Assembly (NCBI RefSeq): GCF_000471905.2
Contig: NW_006494789.1
Coordinates: forward strand, 3,338,294 to 3,402,293
DNA from: Amborella trichopoda
Lineage: Eukaryota > Streptophyta > Magnoliopsida > Amborellales > Amborellaceae
Reading direction: 5' to 3'
DNA: 64,000 bases
Below the pieces are notes generated by a model that made no database searches, was not told the origin of the DNA, and saw only the letters and a program-made list of their open reading frames with translations. Shown in pieces: positions 46,991 to 57,639 of this stretch; within the stretch, counting starts at the first letter, position 1; every line of letters begins with the position of its first letter. Position numbers and translations under genes: made by a program.

Positions 46991-48732
46991 GAATTATTAG
47001 AATCATGCAATTCATATTGCAACAGGGCATCCATCATAATCAAACTTCCATGTCAAAGCAAAGCATAACTTCATTATCTTGCATGCACCTGTGCGCATGA
47101 AATTGAGGTCCTAACTTTTGGACCATTTAGAGTTTGAAGATGGTTCCAAAATAAATTTCGTACCAAACACACCTATCCCTCACTTGGGAGTGGTTTAAAG
47201 ATAACATGATTCTGTTTGACCTCTTAAAGGTTCAAGGAAATGTGGGTTAACTAACTGCCCCTGCTGTGTACAGTGGACAGCAACGTACCCTGCTTCAAAT
47301 CATTATAACATTCAAACCGTAAGGAAACTTGTGACTTGTAAAAAATAAAAGTTTAAGCCAAGATGTATATATTTCTAACAAACCAAATTTCAAAGCATTT
47401 CGATTCCATTTGGTGGTTCAATACTTCCTGGAAATCAAGGTGGTAGTTCTGATTTTCATCAATACTGCCCACAGTGACATACCTTCATAAAGCAATGTAT
47501 AACTTTAAATCTAGGAAGCTTTTCAAATTAGTTTCCATGAAAATTTTATCCCATTCAAATATCTTTCAAATGGCTATGGCCAAAAATGTACTTCCTTTGG
47601 CTAGCTAAAATAAGTGCCCACCGTGGTATAAATGAAACATCCAGGAAAAAAGTCAATAATGATATATCTTCTCATTTTGAAACATAACTTAATTTTTTGT
47701 AAATAATTTCAGCAATGGGTAAAAACAAACATTTTACTAGACTCATATATATTTCCAAAGGGGGTCGTTTGAGGTCAATTGGACCCTATTTGACTGTTCA
47801 AAAGCCTCTTACAAGAACATGCAAACTTCTGGAATTTCACAGTGGCATACAACATGTCTCAAGCATACATTCCATGATCTTCATTTCATGGTGAGGCACA
47901 TGATAACAACCATTCTCTCACAATGTGAACACACACATAGTAATGCATAACATGCATTTCTTACATAATCTAAGAATCATGCATTAATTCTTGACATTCA
48001 CCTTATCATGGAACAAGACATTCACCATTCCTGACATTCATTCTCATTTTATATGCATAAATTCCATGCATCCTTACGGCTATCATGCAATGGTGATGAA
48101 TCCACTTACCTAAACAACAATGGTATCTTCTCCACTCCTCTCCTCACAGCTTTCACTCGCCCAATAGTGGCTGCCCACCTTGTGTCTTAGAGAGAGAGAG
48201 AGAGAGATGAAGTAATAATGAGTGGCACGGGTGAGGAAGGGGGCGTAAGTACTCTTGGGTTGAGGTGGCTGGCCAAGTGTTACCAAAAGATTATAAAATC
48301 TGGACATGTGGCACTCAATCAGCATGCATTTGACAAGTGGCATACACAACTCATGCATGTGAGAGACACAGCCGGTGCTGCACACAAATCCACACGGCAC
48401 TGGCCTCTTCCAACCGGCGCTTGCCTCTTCACACAAATCCACCCGGTGCTGGCTCTTCCAATAGACACTGGCCTCTTCACACAAATCCACCCGGCGTTGG
48501 TTTCTTCACACAAATCCACCAGGTGCTGGCTCTTCCAACCGGCGTTGGCCTCTTCACATAAATCCACCTGGTGCTGGCCCTTCCAACCGACGCTGGCCTC
48601 TTCACAGAAATCCACCCGATGCTGGCTCTTTGACTGGAGCTGGCCTCTTCACACAAATCCACCCATTCCTCGACCTCCCTATCCCACCATGCCTTTTAAC
48701 TGGCCGGGAAAATTTTGTGTCGTCACATCTAC

Positions 48733-51414
48733 CCATATGTGATAACAATTCAATCCATTAATATAAAGTCATAGTTTAGCATATAAGAATGTCCAGGTCA
48801 AGACAACGAGTATGAATATTATATTCAAATGACAGTTATCATCGAATCGATGTGATCATAAGCATTCAATCAGTGAAATCATTATTCATTCAATCAGTGC
48901 AATCCTATGCATTCCTTATTCAGAAACTCAATTATGACTTACTCACTCCCTAAATCACCTACTCTCGCAGTAGAGGCCCCTTCCATCGGACTAAGCCAAT
49001 CCCATTGTGTAGAACCTCTACTATCTCCCAGGAGGGAGGGTAATGATAAGTGGGTGAATCCATTTTTCAATACTTTCAACACACACACATGGTCCCCAAC
49101 ATGCATTGGTAGATAGGCCCTTACCTTGCAAGCCATCAATCATTTCATTTGTTTCATGAATCTAGGGTGCGACCCTCTATACTCTCCCTTCACCCGTTCC
49201 TATCATTATACAAGATAGGGGATATGCCGACATCACTTTCCCTACTATCGATGAGTCTTCCCTTCATGTAGTAGGTGATATCATGACAGTATCCACTACT
49301 GGTGGTGTCCCACTGCGTAGTGGTCAATATGAATATAAGCAGTGGCCATTCATCATAGTATCATAACGGAATCCACTACCAGTGAGTGTCCCACCGCGTA
49401 ATGGTCCATATCAATATAAGTAGTGGCCACTTGTCATATTCAAGCATTCAATTCATACACATCAGTCAATGCCTCATACAGATGAATCATATTTCATCAT
49501 ATCGTCATATCATTTAGCAAAAAACATTTATTTCATAAGCTTTCACAGGGAATTTACGCATAAGTCTTCTCAGTAGCAATTGGCATTCATTATGAATTTA
49601 TTTAATCAATATTGTGCTCGTGGCCCCTTTTTCTCACAAAGTGCAATTATATGGCATCATTCACACATATTTATGACATTCACATGAAATTTATCATATG
49701 GCATTTCACATTTATCACATATCAAGACACCTTAGTGTCGCATGGATATAAAATTGGTGCAGTAACATGTAACAGTGACATGCCCCTCTATGCGAGGGCA
49801 TAGCTCCCAAACAAGGGGGAGTCTCAAAATTCCTCAAACATGAAACTTTGAGCTTACCTGCAGATGGGGAATACGTGGATTAGGTTATCGACCTCCTCAA
49901 AACTGACTTCTATTACAGAACTTTACATATCTACTGACATATCTGATCTACTCCATGCGATCCACCGGATCTGGCCAGCATTACAATGACAGTAATTTGA
50001 AATAATTTGGGTGTCATTTGATGGGTCTATAACTCAACACAATGTGAGCATTAGTTACTGAAATTTTTCATGCAACAGTGCACGGTGACATGCCTACGCA
50101 TTTTGGGCCATAATTCAAGATCCGTGCGGAATTTCAAAACCTCAAAACGTGCAACTTTGAGTACCTTCATAAAAATTTCCAATGGTGGCAATTGAAGGTT
50201 TTTGGACACCGTTTTCTAGGTCAAAACCACGGCCCAAAGAGGGCCACAATTGTTGGAATTAGCAGCGACTGTGAGCAATGTCTTGACATCTTAGGTCATA
50301 TCTTTTAATCCATGCACAATTTTATCATGACGTAAAAAGTAAACTTGGAGTATACATATATGTATTTCATTTGGGACTGATTTGGTCCCATTTGGACGCC
50401 ATTTGGGCATTGAACGTTTGATGTAAAGACAATCACAATTTTAGAAATTCTTATTCTCAAGTTAACATGCTTTCCAAGAACACTTAATATGACATGGCCA
50501 AGGTAAACTTTGGGTGTGGAACCTTGTTTAACAAGTCTCACAGTGAGCAATTTGATGAGTTTCCATGAATAACAAGATCATTTACATGGTTAAAATAGCC
50601 ATGTCATTTAGAAGCACAAATCTGAAATTTCAACCTCATGTCAACCCATTCATACTTCACATTTTTCATTCTATCATCTTACCCATTTTCCATATTTAAT
50701 CTTTACAAAAACAATGGATGCATAGAAGCCAAACGCCCTTACCTTGACTCCCACGGTATCTCAAATCCCCACTCATGGCTGTCACGGGCTTTCCTTAGCT
50801 CCACCAGTGGGCTGTCTTCAAGGGGCAGCAGTGAACTTCAAGAGAGAGAGAGAGAAAGTTGAGAAAATGGGAGAGACGGTGCTGCCCAAGGGAGGAAAAG
50901 GCTTTAAAAGGAGAGGGTGGTTGGAAAGCACTGTGGTTGATGCAATCATACATGGGTCCGACACGTACGGAGCAGCGTTAACACATGCGGCGGCCGTACG
51001 TTTGACTAAGGAATTTCTAGAATTGTGGAATTGTCTTTCTTGCCCTCCTTTTACAGATGGCGCTGGGTCACAGCCGGCGCTAGGCCTTGAAGTCACAGAC
51101 GACGATGGGCCTCTTTACACAGCCGGCGCTACCTCTTATATTACACAGATGGCATTGTGTCTCTCTTACACAATCGGCACTCCGTTTCTCTTACATAGTC
51201 GGCCGCGCGTTTCTCTTACACAGTTGGCGCTGTGTTTCCCTTACACAGCCGGCGCTGCGTCTACCTTGCACAGCTAGGGCTGTGTCTCCCTTACTCAGCC
51301 GGTGCTGCGTCTACCTTACACAGGCGACAATGCTCCAAGCGGCGCTAAGCCTCTGTCTCACCCTCCTTCGTCATGCGTGTCACTGGACAGAGGGAAAAAA
51401 TTGTGGCCCTTACA
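48733..51414 (-). repeat. Element II 5' LTR, distal part
   Basis: Continues from 37962 after element III. Aligns with 19255-20680 and 31675-32693. Contains a segment at 49866-49980 absent from the other LTR, a TATA-like ctttaaaagg at 50902-50911, a gagagaga run at 50840-50855 and the CG-rich array at 51055-51350. Ends ccttaca at 51414. Confidence 0.9.
50901..50910 (-). promoter_or_regulatory. TATA-like box, element II 5' LTR
   Basis: The minus strand reads cttttaaagcc, followed in the transcription direction by a CT run (complement of 50840-50855). Same order as in elements I and III: repeat array, TATA-like site with TTAA(A)GCC, CT run. Confidence 0.5.
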
Positions 51415-51419
51415 CAATA

Positions 51420-51838
51420 GCATTTAATATTTTTGTACGGAAAGGAAGCTTGGAATGCTCATGTAAAACTTATATCACATGAAGACAAAGCGAGGACAAC
51501 AAAAAAGAAGGTGTGTCATTCGACAACAAGATGATCAGCTTTGTGTTATAAGAAATGGCAACATCTGTGAGTTTAGATAGGTTTGAGAGGGTGAAGGAAA
51601 ATTTATTTGATAAATTATTATTATTGAGAAGCAAAATATCTAAGGATTTGAGATTACCCAACTTGTGAGGGATGGAACCATATACGTGATTATGGTCGAG
51701 ATCAAGGTATTGAAGAGCATAGAAGTTGCCTAGTACTGAAGGTATGCTGCCTACCAGTTGATTTACATGTAGACATAGATGTTGAAGGCGGGTGAGGTTG
51801 CCCAAAGAAGAGGCTATGGCCCCCTTCCAGTTCCATCA
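51420..51838 (-). pseudogene. LRR receptor-like protein, upstream part (pseudogene)
   Basis: The minus strand reads GAIASSLGNLTRLQHLCLHV, VNQLVGSIPSVLGNFYALQY, LDLDHNHVYGSIPHKLGNL and ILLLNNNNLSNKFSFTLSNL: four leucine-rich repeats of the plant extracellular type. It continues through an LSSC-like block to the caata insertion site; sequence beyond element II (18787 downward) supplies the next words IDFSNNNIGGHI. No N-terminal cap or signal peptide lies upstream, so the 5' end is missing. Confidence 0.87.
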
Positions 51839-52955
51839 TCACGTTCATTAGACCTTTTTTCCAACTATTTGGGGCTATCAACCGGCAAAATTACAATAAA
51901 AAAAAGAATTGCAAACCAGTTAAAAACTTGGTCGCCATGAAACCTGCTGCCAAACTTCAAGATGTGGTACAAGGTAATGGATGAATACCTCATGGATTCT
52001 TCAATTAAGGAATTTGTTAAACGAAAATAAAGTGGAGATCCTGATGAAATTTCTAGCACAACAAAGAAGATATTTTTATATTCCAGGAATTTGGATGCCT
52101 GATTCTAATGGACAATTTTTAGCAAAAATAATGTACTAAATCCTAACCAGATTTTCTATGAAATGTGCAATTATAAAAAAAATGTACCTTATCTGTGCAC
52201 CAACCAAGTCCTGGATAATTTGACAGTTAATTGCCCAAAACAAGGTGCAGACCATTGACCACCTTATTGGCTAGATGCCTCGATCTCGCTCCAAGATCTA
52301 GATGATCCGGTGACACATGTCGCGGGTTTCAAAGAAAACTCGAGACTTGAGATCGCTCTCTCGGGATCCTTGTTAAGAAATAAGGGCAGGTACACCAACA
52401 GGTGAGAGAGGAATTTGATGTGAGGCGGGACACGCCTCACTTGGGTTTGTGACTCACTCGGGCTAACTCGCACCGGCACCCCCTTAGATCACAGCGGAAA
52501 TCCCCTCAGTCCTACAACTGGTTTGAAATCACCTCCCTTGACCTGTACTTTTTTGTTTCTGCAATCATCCGTACATGGTTAATTTACAAGACAAGTGAGC
52601 CAACTGACCCCACCTTGTCATTGGGTGAATGCACATGAGCGTGCGCATTCAAAAGAAGAAGGAAAGAAAAGAATGAAGAAATAGAACGGGGAAAGAGAAG
52701 AGAAGTTTGACCCAATGGCTAGACTGACACGGTGGCTACACCAATACAATGAGTGATTTTGTGTGTTAGGAAGATGGGCACGGTAACTCAGATTGTCATG
52801 ACGGCTTAACTACTCGACTATCGAACCAACACTAACCAGCCTGGCACTATGGCTAGTCAAACGTGGCAGTAAGACGGGCACGGTAACTAAGACCGGCGCG
52901 ACGGCTAAACTGTTCGACGACGAGATTACTATGATAGTGCTAGACTTAGCACGTC
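51839..52955. other. Intergenic, no recognisable gene
   Basis: No coding similarity. An imperfect duplication with ~101-bp offset occurs at 52771 and 52872 (gggcacggtaact and acggctaa words). Confidence 0.5.
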
Positions 52956-54955
52956 CCTTGGTCAAATGAGAGAAGAAGAAGAAAGAAGAGAGAGAACAGA
53001 AGAAGGAGTAAGAGAAGAATAGTGAGAGAGAAGAAGGAAGAAAAGTAGAGAGAGAATGAGAGAGAGGAGAATAAAGATAGAAGAACAAAGAAGGAAAAGA
53101 GAAGAGCAGAGAGAGAGGAAAGATAAGAGAGAAGAAAGAAAAGAAAGAGGAGGAAGATAAGAGAGAAGACAAAAGAGAGAGAAAAAAGAAGAAGAGAGAT
53201 TAAGAGAGAACATAGAAGAGACAGAAGAGGAAGTGAAGAGAAAAGAGAAAAGAGAAAAGAAGAAGAGAAGAGAAGGGAGGAGAAGAAGAAGAGAAGAGAA
53301 GGGAGGAGAAGAAGAAGAGAAGAGAAGAGAAGAGAAGAGAGAAGAAGATGAAGAGAAGAAGATGAAAAGAAGAGATGAGAAGAGAAATGAAAGTGTAGAT
53401 AAGAGAGGAGAGAGAAGAAAAGAAGAGAAATGAGAGTGGAGATAAGAGAGGAGAGAGAAAAAAAGAAGACAAGAGAAGAAAAGAAAAGATAGAATAAGAA
53501 GAGAACAGAAGAAAAGAAAAGATAGAATAAGAAGAGAAGAGAAGAGGGGAGAGAAAAAGAACATAAAAGAGGGAGAGATAAAGACGAAAGATGGGAGAGA
53601 TGAGTGAGAACATAAAGTATGAGAGAGAAAGAGAAAAGCAAGAGGAGAGGAGAGATAGATGAGGAAGAAAAGAATAAGATGAGAAGAGAGATAAAAGGGA
53701 GAAAAAAATCAAAGGAGAGATGAGAGATATGTCATGGACGACGATGGTCATTGTCATTCATGGCAGGAGGGAGAGGAAGAAGGTAACATGGACGGCAATG
53801 GGCTCCGCCGCCCAAGATAGAAAAGAGAGAAAGAAGAAAGGAGCACAGACGGTGATGGGCTCTGCCATCCATGATAAAGGAGAGAGAATGGGGGAAAGAG
53901 AGAAAAAACATTGATGGTGATGAGCTCTGCCATCCATGGGAGGAGAGAGAAAGAGAGAAGTGAAGAAGAAACATGGATGGCAATGGGCTTTACCACCCAT
54001 GATAGGAGAGAGAGTAAGAGAGAATTGGATGATGATGGGTTTCGTCGTCCATGATAGGGGAGAAGAGACAGGAGAGGGAAAATAAGGGACATGCTCGGTT
54101 ATAAGCATTACCATGTGTGCCAAAAGAGACTTAGATATGACTTGGCCTGCCACTTGAGAAAGGGCCCGGCTTTATGCCTTTATCAAAGGATAAGAGAAGA
54201 AATGTCATGCGCGATGATGAGCATTGCCGTGCACAACATGGGGAAGGAAGAAGTTAGATAGAGGCCTGGCCCACCACTCGGGTAAAGGCCCAGCTCACTG
54301 TGTTCACTCCAGGAGATCAAAAGAGAAAGAGAATGTCATGCTCGGTGATGGGTAATGCTGCACATGATTGGGGAGGAGAGAGAAAAGAAAGAATAGGAGA
54401 GAGTGAAGGAAAGAAAAGAAGGAATAGAGAGGGAGAGACTAGAGAGAGACAGGAAGAGAAAAAGAGAGGGATTAAGAAAGAAGAGAGAGATAAAAAGGAA
54501 AGTAAAGAGGGAAAGAAAGTAGAGAGAGAAAGAGAAATAAGAGATTAGGAAAGAGATGAAAGAAGATTAGAAAAGAGAGAGATAAGGAAAGAAGAGAGAG
54601 ATAAGAAGGAAAGTAGATAGAGAAAGAAAGATGAGAGAGAAGATTAGGAAAGAGAGAAACATGCACGGCGATACTTGTGCATGTTGAGAGAGAGATGAAG
54701 AGAGAGAAAGAGGGAAGAAAAGAGAGAGACAGAGAGAAGAAGAAGAGGATAAAGAAGAAGAAGAAAAGAGAGAAAGAGAGAAGAAGGGAGATAAAGAGAG
54801 AAGAAGAAGAAGAAAGAGAAAGAAAGAATAACAGAAAGAAAGGGAGAAAAAGAAGAGAAAGAGAGAAGAGAGAAAAGAAAGAAGAGAGAAAAAAAAAGAA
54901 AGAGACGATGAGAGAGAAGAGAGGATGAGAGAGAGAATTACTTAGGGGTACCGAG
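52956..54955 (+). repeat. ~2-kb polypurine (GA/GAA) tract
   Basis: The plus strand is almost pure purine with GAGA, GAAGAA and GGAGA units, broken by islands at 53735-54380 and near 54655-54690. It ends at 54958-54995 in a pyrimidine run (ctctctctctctctcc). Long open frames here on both strands are low-complexity artefacts. Confidence 0.92.
53735..54060 (+). repeat. ~75-bp repeats inside the GA tract
   Basis: Five units of a mixed-sequence island (gacggcaatgggctccgcc, gacggtgatgggctctgcc, gatggtgatgagctctgcc, gatggcaatgggctttacc, gatgatgatgggtttcgtc) each followed by catgata or similar and a GA-rich spacer. Confidence 0.85.
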
Positions 54956-54995
54956 ATCTTTCTTTTTTGTCCTCTCTCTCTCTCTCCAAGACATG

Positions 54996-56109
54996 CCCAC
55001 AATTTGAATGTAAAACCTAAATTTCGTTCATCAAGTTGAAGGTCCTTTACCATGATGTACAACATGAATTTATAGGGTTGGACCTAAAACATAAGTGGAT
55101 GCCAAAAAATTACCCTAATTGTTAAAAACATACAATTTATTTGAATTAAAATAAAACCTAAAAATGGGTACAAAATTACAATTTTACCCCTGCCCAACAG
55201 TACACAAAATTCCAAAACAATCCCTGCTGCAACTATGGATCATGTTCACTTTTCCTAGGATGATTCAAGGTTGCTCTGACACTCGCATGGCCGAAGGATA
55301 ATTACTTTCTCGTTGGGCTCAGCATGACGATCAATTTGATACTTACTTCAAGTCGTGCATCATGTATTTAAGCCATGATCATGAAACTTGAAATTTGTAC
55401 GAAACATGAAAATTTTCAAATGATAGTACGCTCTTTTCTTGATGTATTTCGTTGGTTTCTTTGCTGAATTGCACTGAGCATTCCATTGCCATCGTGTTGC
55501 AACAAACGCAACTCATTTTTGTGCCCAAACGAAGATTTTACAATTTTAGGTTTTTGGCCGGAACTTGGAATCTGGCTGACGAAATTCTATCAAAACTTCA
55601 ACACATTTGTACATTAAATCTAACCATTCATCACGCACGGGGTTTGGACCAGTGGTAGCCCTGGACCAGTGGTAGCCCTGGACCTGACACATGCAATGCA
55701 ACTGGTTTCGAGTCGATCAGGAATGCGAGTGTCGTGATATGACTGCTCGAGTGGGTCATGCGACTGTCAATTTTTTGCAAATATTGTTCTTGAATCGTCA
55801 TTTTCTCTCTAGCTTTTCTCCTTGTTCGGATATTGTCAGAAGACGTGCCACAGATCAAAATGTTCGTCTTGGCGAGACGAACACGCTCGTAAAATTTGAG
55901 CACGGCCCGACTAGTAACGAGGGAGATATGAGTCCCAAAAGCTGAAAGTTACTACTTGTGACTGTAAAAGCCAGACGCCTTTAATGGAGACTGGTGCGGG
56001 GAGGGCGCACGAAAATAACGTGCGGCCTACTCCTTTTCAATCTTTTGCCTATAACTTTATCCTGGAACGTCTGTTTAAGTCGATGACCCCTGGGGGTTTT
56101 TGACTGTGT
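54996..56109. other. Intergenic, no recognisable gene
   Basis: No family similarity recognised. A perfect 17-bp direct duplication, ggaccagtggtagccct, lies at 55646 and 55663. Confidence 0.5.
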
Positions 56110-56480
56110 CGGATCCAATAGCAGTGGTCTCATAGCCATTTGACGCTGCGAAAATAGAGTTCCACTTTCAGGGTCCATTCAGGGTGCTAGAGGCTGGTTT
56201 TTCTGAAATTGTTTCTTTGTTTGCATTGCCTTAAACACATCGGATTACTATAAAACTTGGCAAGTGGCCTTTTGGGGTCCTTACAAAGATCCTCACATGT
56301 TTTGGGGAAATTCTAAGATTATCAAAAATTTCACTGTAAGTCAAGGCTTCATTGACTGACTTCTCTTTTATTCCGCATCAGGGACCCAAGGTGCTGAAAA
56401 ATGTCTTCAAACAGCTTGCCCCATTGAATTTTGTGCTTCGAGAGTAGTGAGAAGGACAACATTTGAAAAATTTTCTTCCG
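56110..56480 (-). repeat. Dispersed repeat, Tat gag 3' flank (copy B)
   Basis: Diverged partner of 1-430, same orientation. The shared order of words (tttgacnctgcgaaa-like start, ctgaaattgtttctt, tcagggaccaaggtgctgaaaaat, ttcgag) supports common origin. Confidence 0.55.
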
Positions 56481-56734
56481 CTTTCTTACTTTTTTCTTCC
56501 TAACCATAGGACCACATGAACACCGAGGAAATATCCACACAATGGTGTAACTAGGATGCTCAAAAATTTGGATGCATTTGTCGTAGATCCATTCATGGAG
56601 ACTTTGGGGGAGAAGAGAATTTTGAGGGATCCTGTCGAAGTCCTCACCCTCAAGGGATTGTTTGTGATTTGGAGGGATTAGTTTTTTAAGTCCTCACCCT
56701 GTCGGACGGTACCTATGACGGCCTGGTGATAATG

Positions 56735-57135
56735 ACTGGGCTACGTGTTCACCTAGCTCTGAAGAAAAGATGTTGACTAGGCTATGTATTCACACAGCAT
56801 TGAAGAAGGATGCTGATTGGGCTATGTGTTCACCCAACACCAAAGAAGGGATATCAACTGGGCTACGTGTTCACCTAGTACTAAAGAAGGGATGTCGACT
56901 GGGCTATGTGTTCACCCAGCACTGAAGAAGGATGCGGATTGGGCTATGTGTTCACCCAGCACCAAAGAAGGGATATCAACTGGGCTACGTGTTCACCTAG
57001 TACTGAAGAAGGGATGTCGACTGGGCTATGTGTTCACCCAGCACTGAAGAAGGGATGTTGACTGGGCTACGTGTTCACCCAGCACTGAAGAAGGGATGTC
57101 GACTGGGCTATGTGTTCACCCAGCACTGAAGAAGG
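56735..57135 (+). repeat. ~41-bp tandem array, about ten copies
   Basis: Unit gggctatgtgttcacccag then cactgaagaagggatgtcgact. Spacing 40-41 bp. Neighbouring units alternate between two variants (acgtgttcacctag and atgtgttcacccag), suggesting a higher-order unit of two. Confidence 0.9.
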
Positions 57136-57204
57136 GAGAAAGAGACGACGGAGAAGAAAAGAGAGAGATAGATGAAGAGATAGAAAGGAGAGATAAAGAG
57201 AGAG

Positions 57205-57520
57205 AAAGAGAGGGCATGCACGGCGCTGCCACTACCATGTGTATCAAGAGAGAGTAGAAGAGAAGAAGAGAAAGAGGGGCATGCACGACACTATCACCGC
57301 CATGCATGTCAAGAGGAAGAAGAAGATAAGAATAGAGAAAGAGAGGCATGCAGGCGCTGCCATTACTGTGCATGTCAAGAGAGAAGAAGAGGAGAGAAAA
57401 AGGGGCATGCACGGCGCTACCACTACCGTGCATTTTAAGAGAGAAAAGAAGAGAAGAAGAGAGAGAAAGAAAGAAAGAGAGGCATGCATGGTGCTGCCAC
57501 TGCCATGCATGTTAAGAGAA
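57205..57520 (+). repeat. ~72-bp array with hairpin in each unit
   Basis: Five units open with gcatgcacggcgctgcc or a variant and carry a small hairpin (for example atgcacgg pairing with ccgtgcat at about 57405-57433), then a GA-rich spacer. Confidence 0.85.
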
Positions 57521-57639
57521 AGAAAAGAAAGAGAGGCAGGGAAAGAAAGAGATCAAGAGGAAGAAACGGGGAAGGAAAGAGAAAGATAGAAGAGAAAAAA
57601 GGAGAGAGAGAAAGGAGGATGTTGAGGGATGCTTTTTAA

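Larger units (their letters stand above)
37963..48727 (-). mobile_element. Element III: Tekay/Del-like chromovirus, full length
   Basis: 10,765 bp including 100 Ns. Ends tgtcatgacc (37963) and gtcgtcaca (48727); target duplication tctac at 37958-37962 and 48728-48732. Minus-strand order: 5' LTR 48727-45531, primer site, gag to chromodomain 45429 to about 41040, polypurine tract, 3' LTR 40995-37963. Same LTR family as element I. Coding regions are badly broken, more than in element I. Confidence 0.93.
45531..48727 (-). repeat. Element III 5' LTR
   Basis: 3,197 bp including 100 Ns. Runs parallel to 37963-40995. Its 52-bp array (46600-46990) is longer than in the 3' LTR and holds the gap. The CG-rich array is at 48385-48665. 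Confidence 0.9.
18788..51414 (-). mobile_element. Element II: Tekay/Del-like chromovirus hosting a nest
   Basis: Total span 32,627 bp; without nested elements I and III and their extra target copies it is about 10.9 kb. Ends: tatcacgacc (mutated from tgtcacgacc) at 18788 and ccttaca at 51414. The target duplication caata is at 18783-18787 and 51415-51419. The minus-strand order is 5' LTR (51414 to 37477), primer site, gag-pol (37363 to 32741), polypurine tract, 3' LTR (32693 to 18788). The chromodomain end and tRNA-Met primer place it in the chromovirus group; the Tekay/Del assignment is from remembered family motifs. Gag and pol are riddled with stops. Confidence 0.9.

Noticed and set aside
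48218..48742. 174-codon plus-strand frame
   Set aside because: The equivalent array in the other LTR of element III.
50744..51277. 177-codon plus-strand frame
   Set aside because: Element II LTR array; no protein family, and the matching frame in the 3' LTR is broken.
52810..53757. Long open frames (up to 231 codons) on the minus strand rich in Ser, Leu and Phe
   Set aside because: They are translations of the complement of the GA-rich tract; all three frames are open and low-complexity.
54472..55065. 197-codon open frame, minus strand
   Set aside because: Same low-complexity polypyrimidine artefact; no domain.
55631..55903. 90-codon minus-strand frame
   Set aside because: No recognisable motif, and partly the complement of a 17-bp duplication; no support as a gene.
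56735..57135. 41-bp repeats considered as CRISPR-like
   Set aside because: Pure tandem array without spacers; no cas genes.
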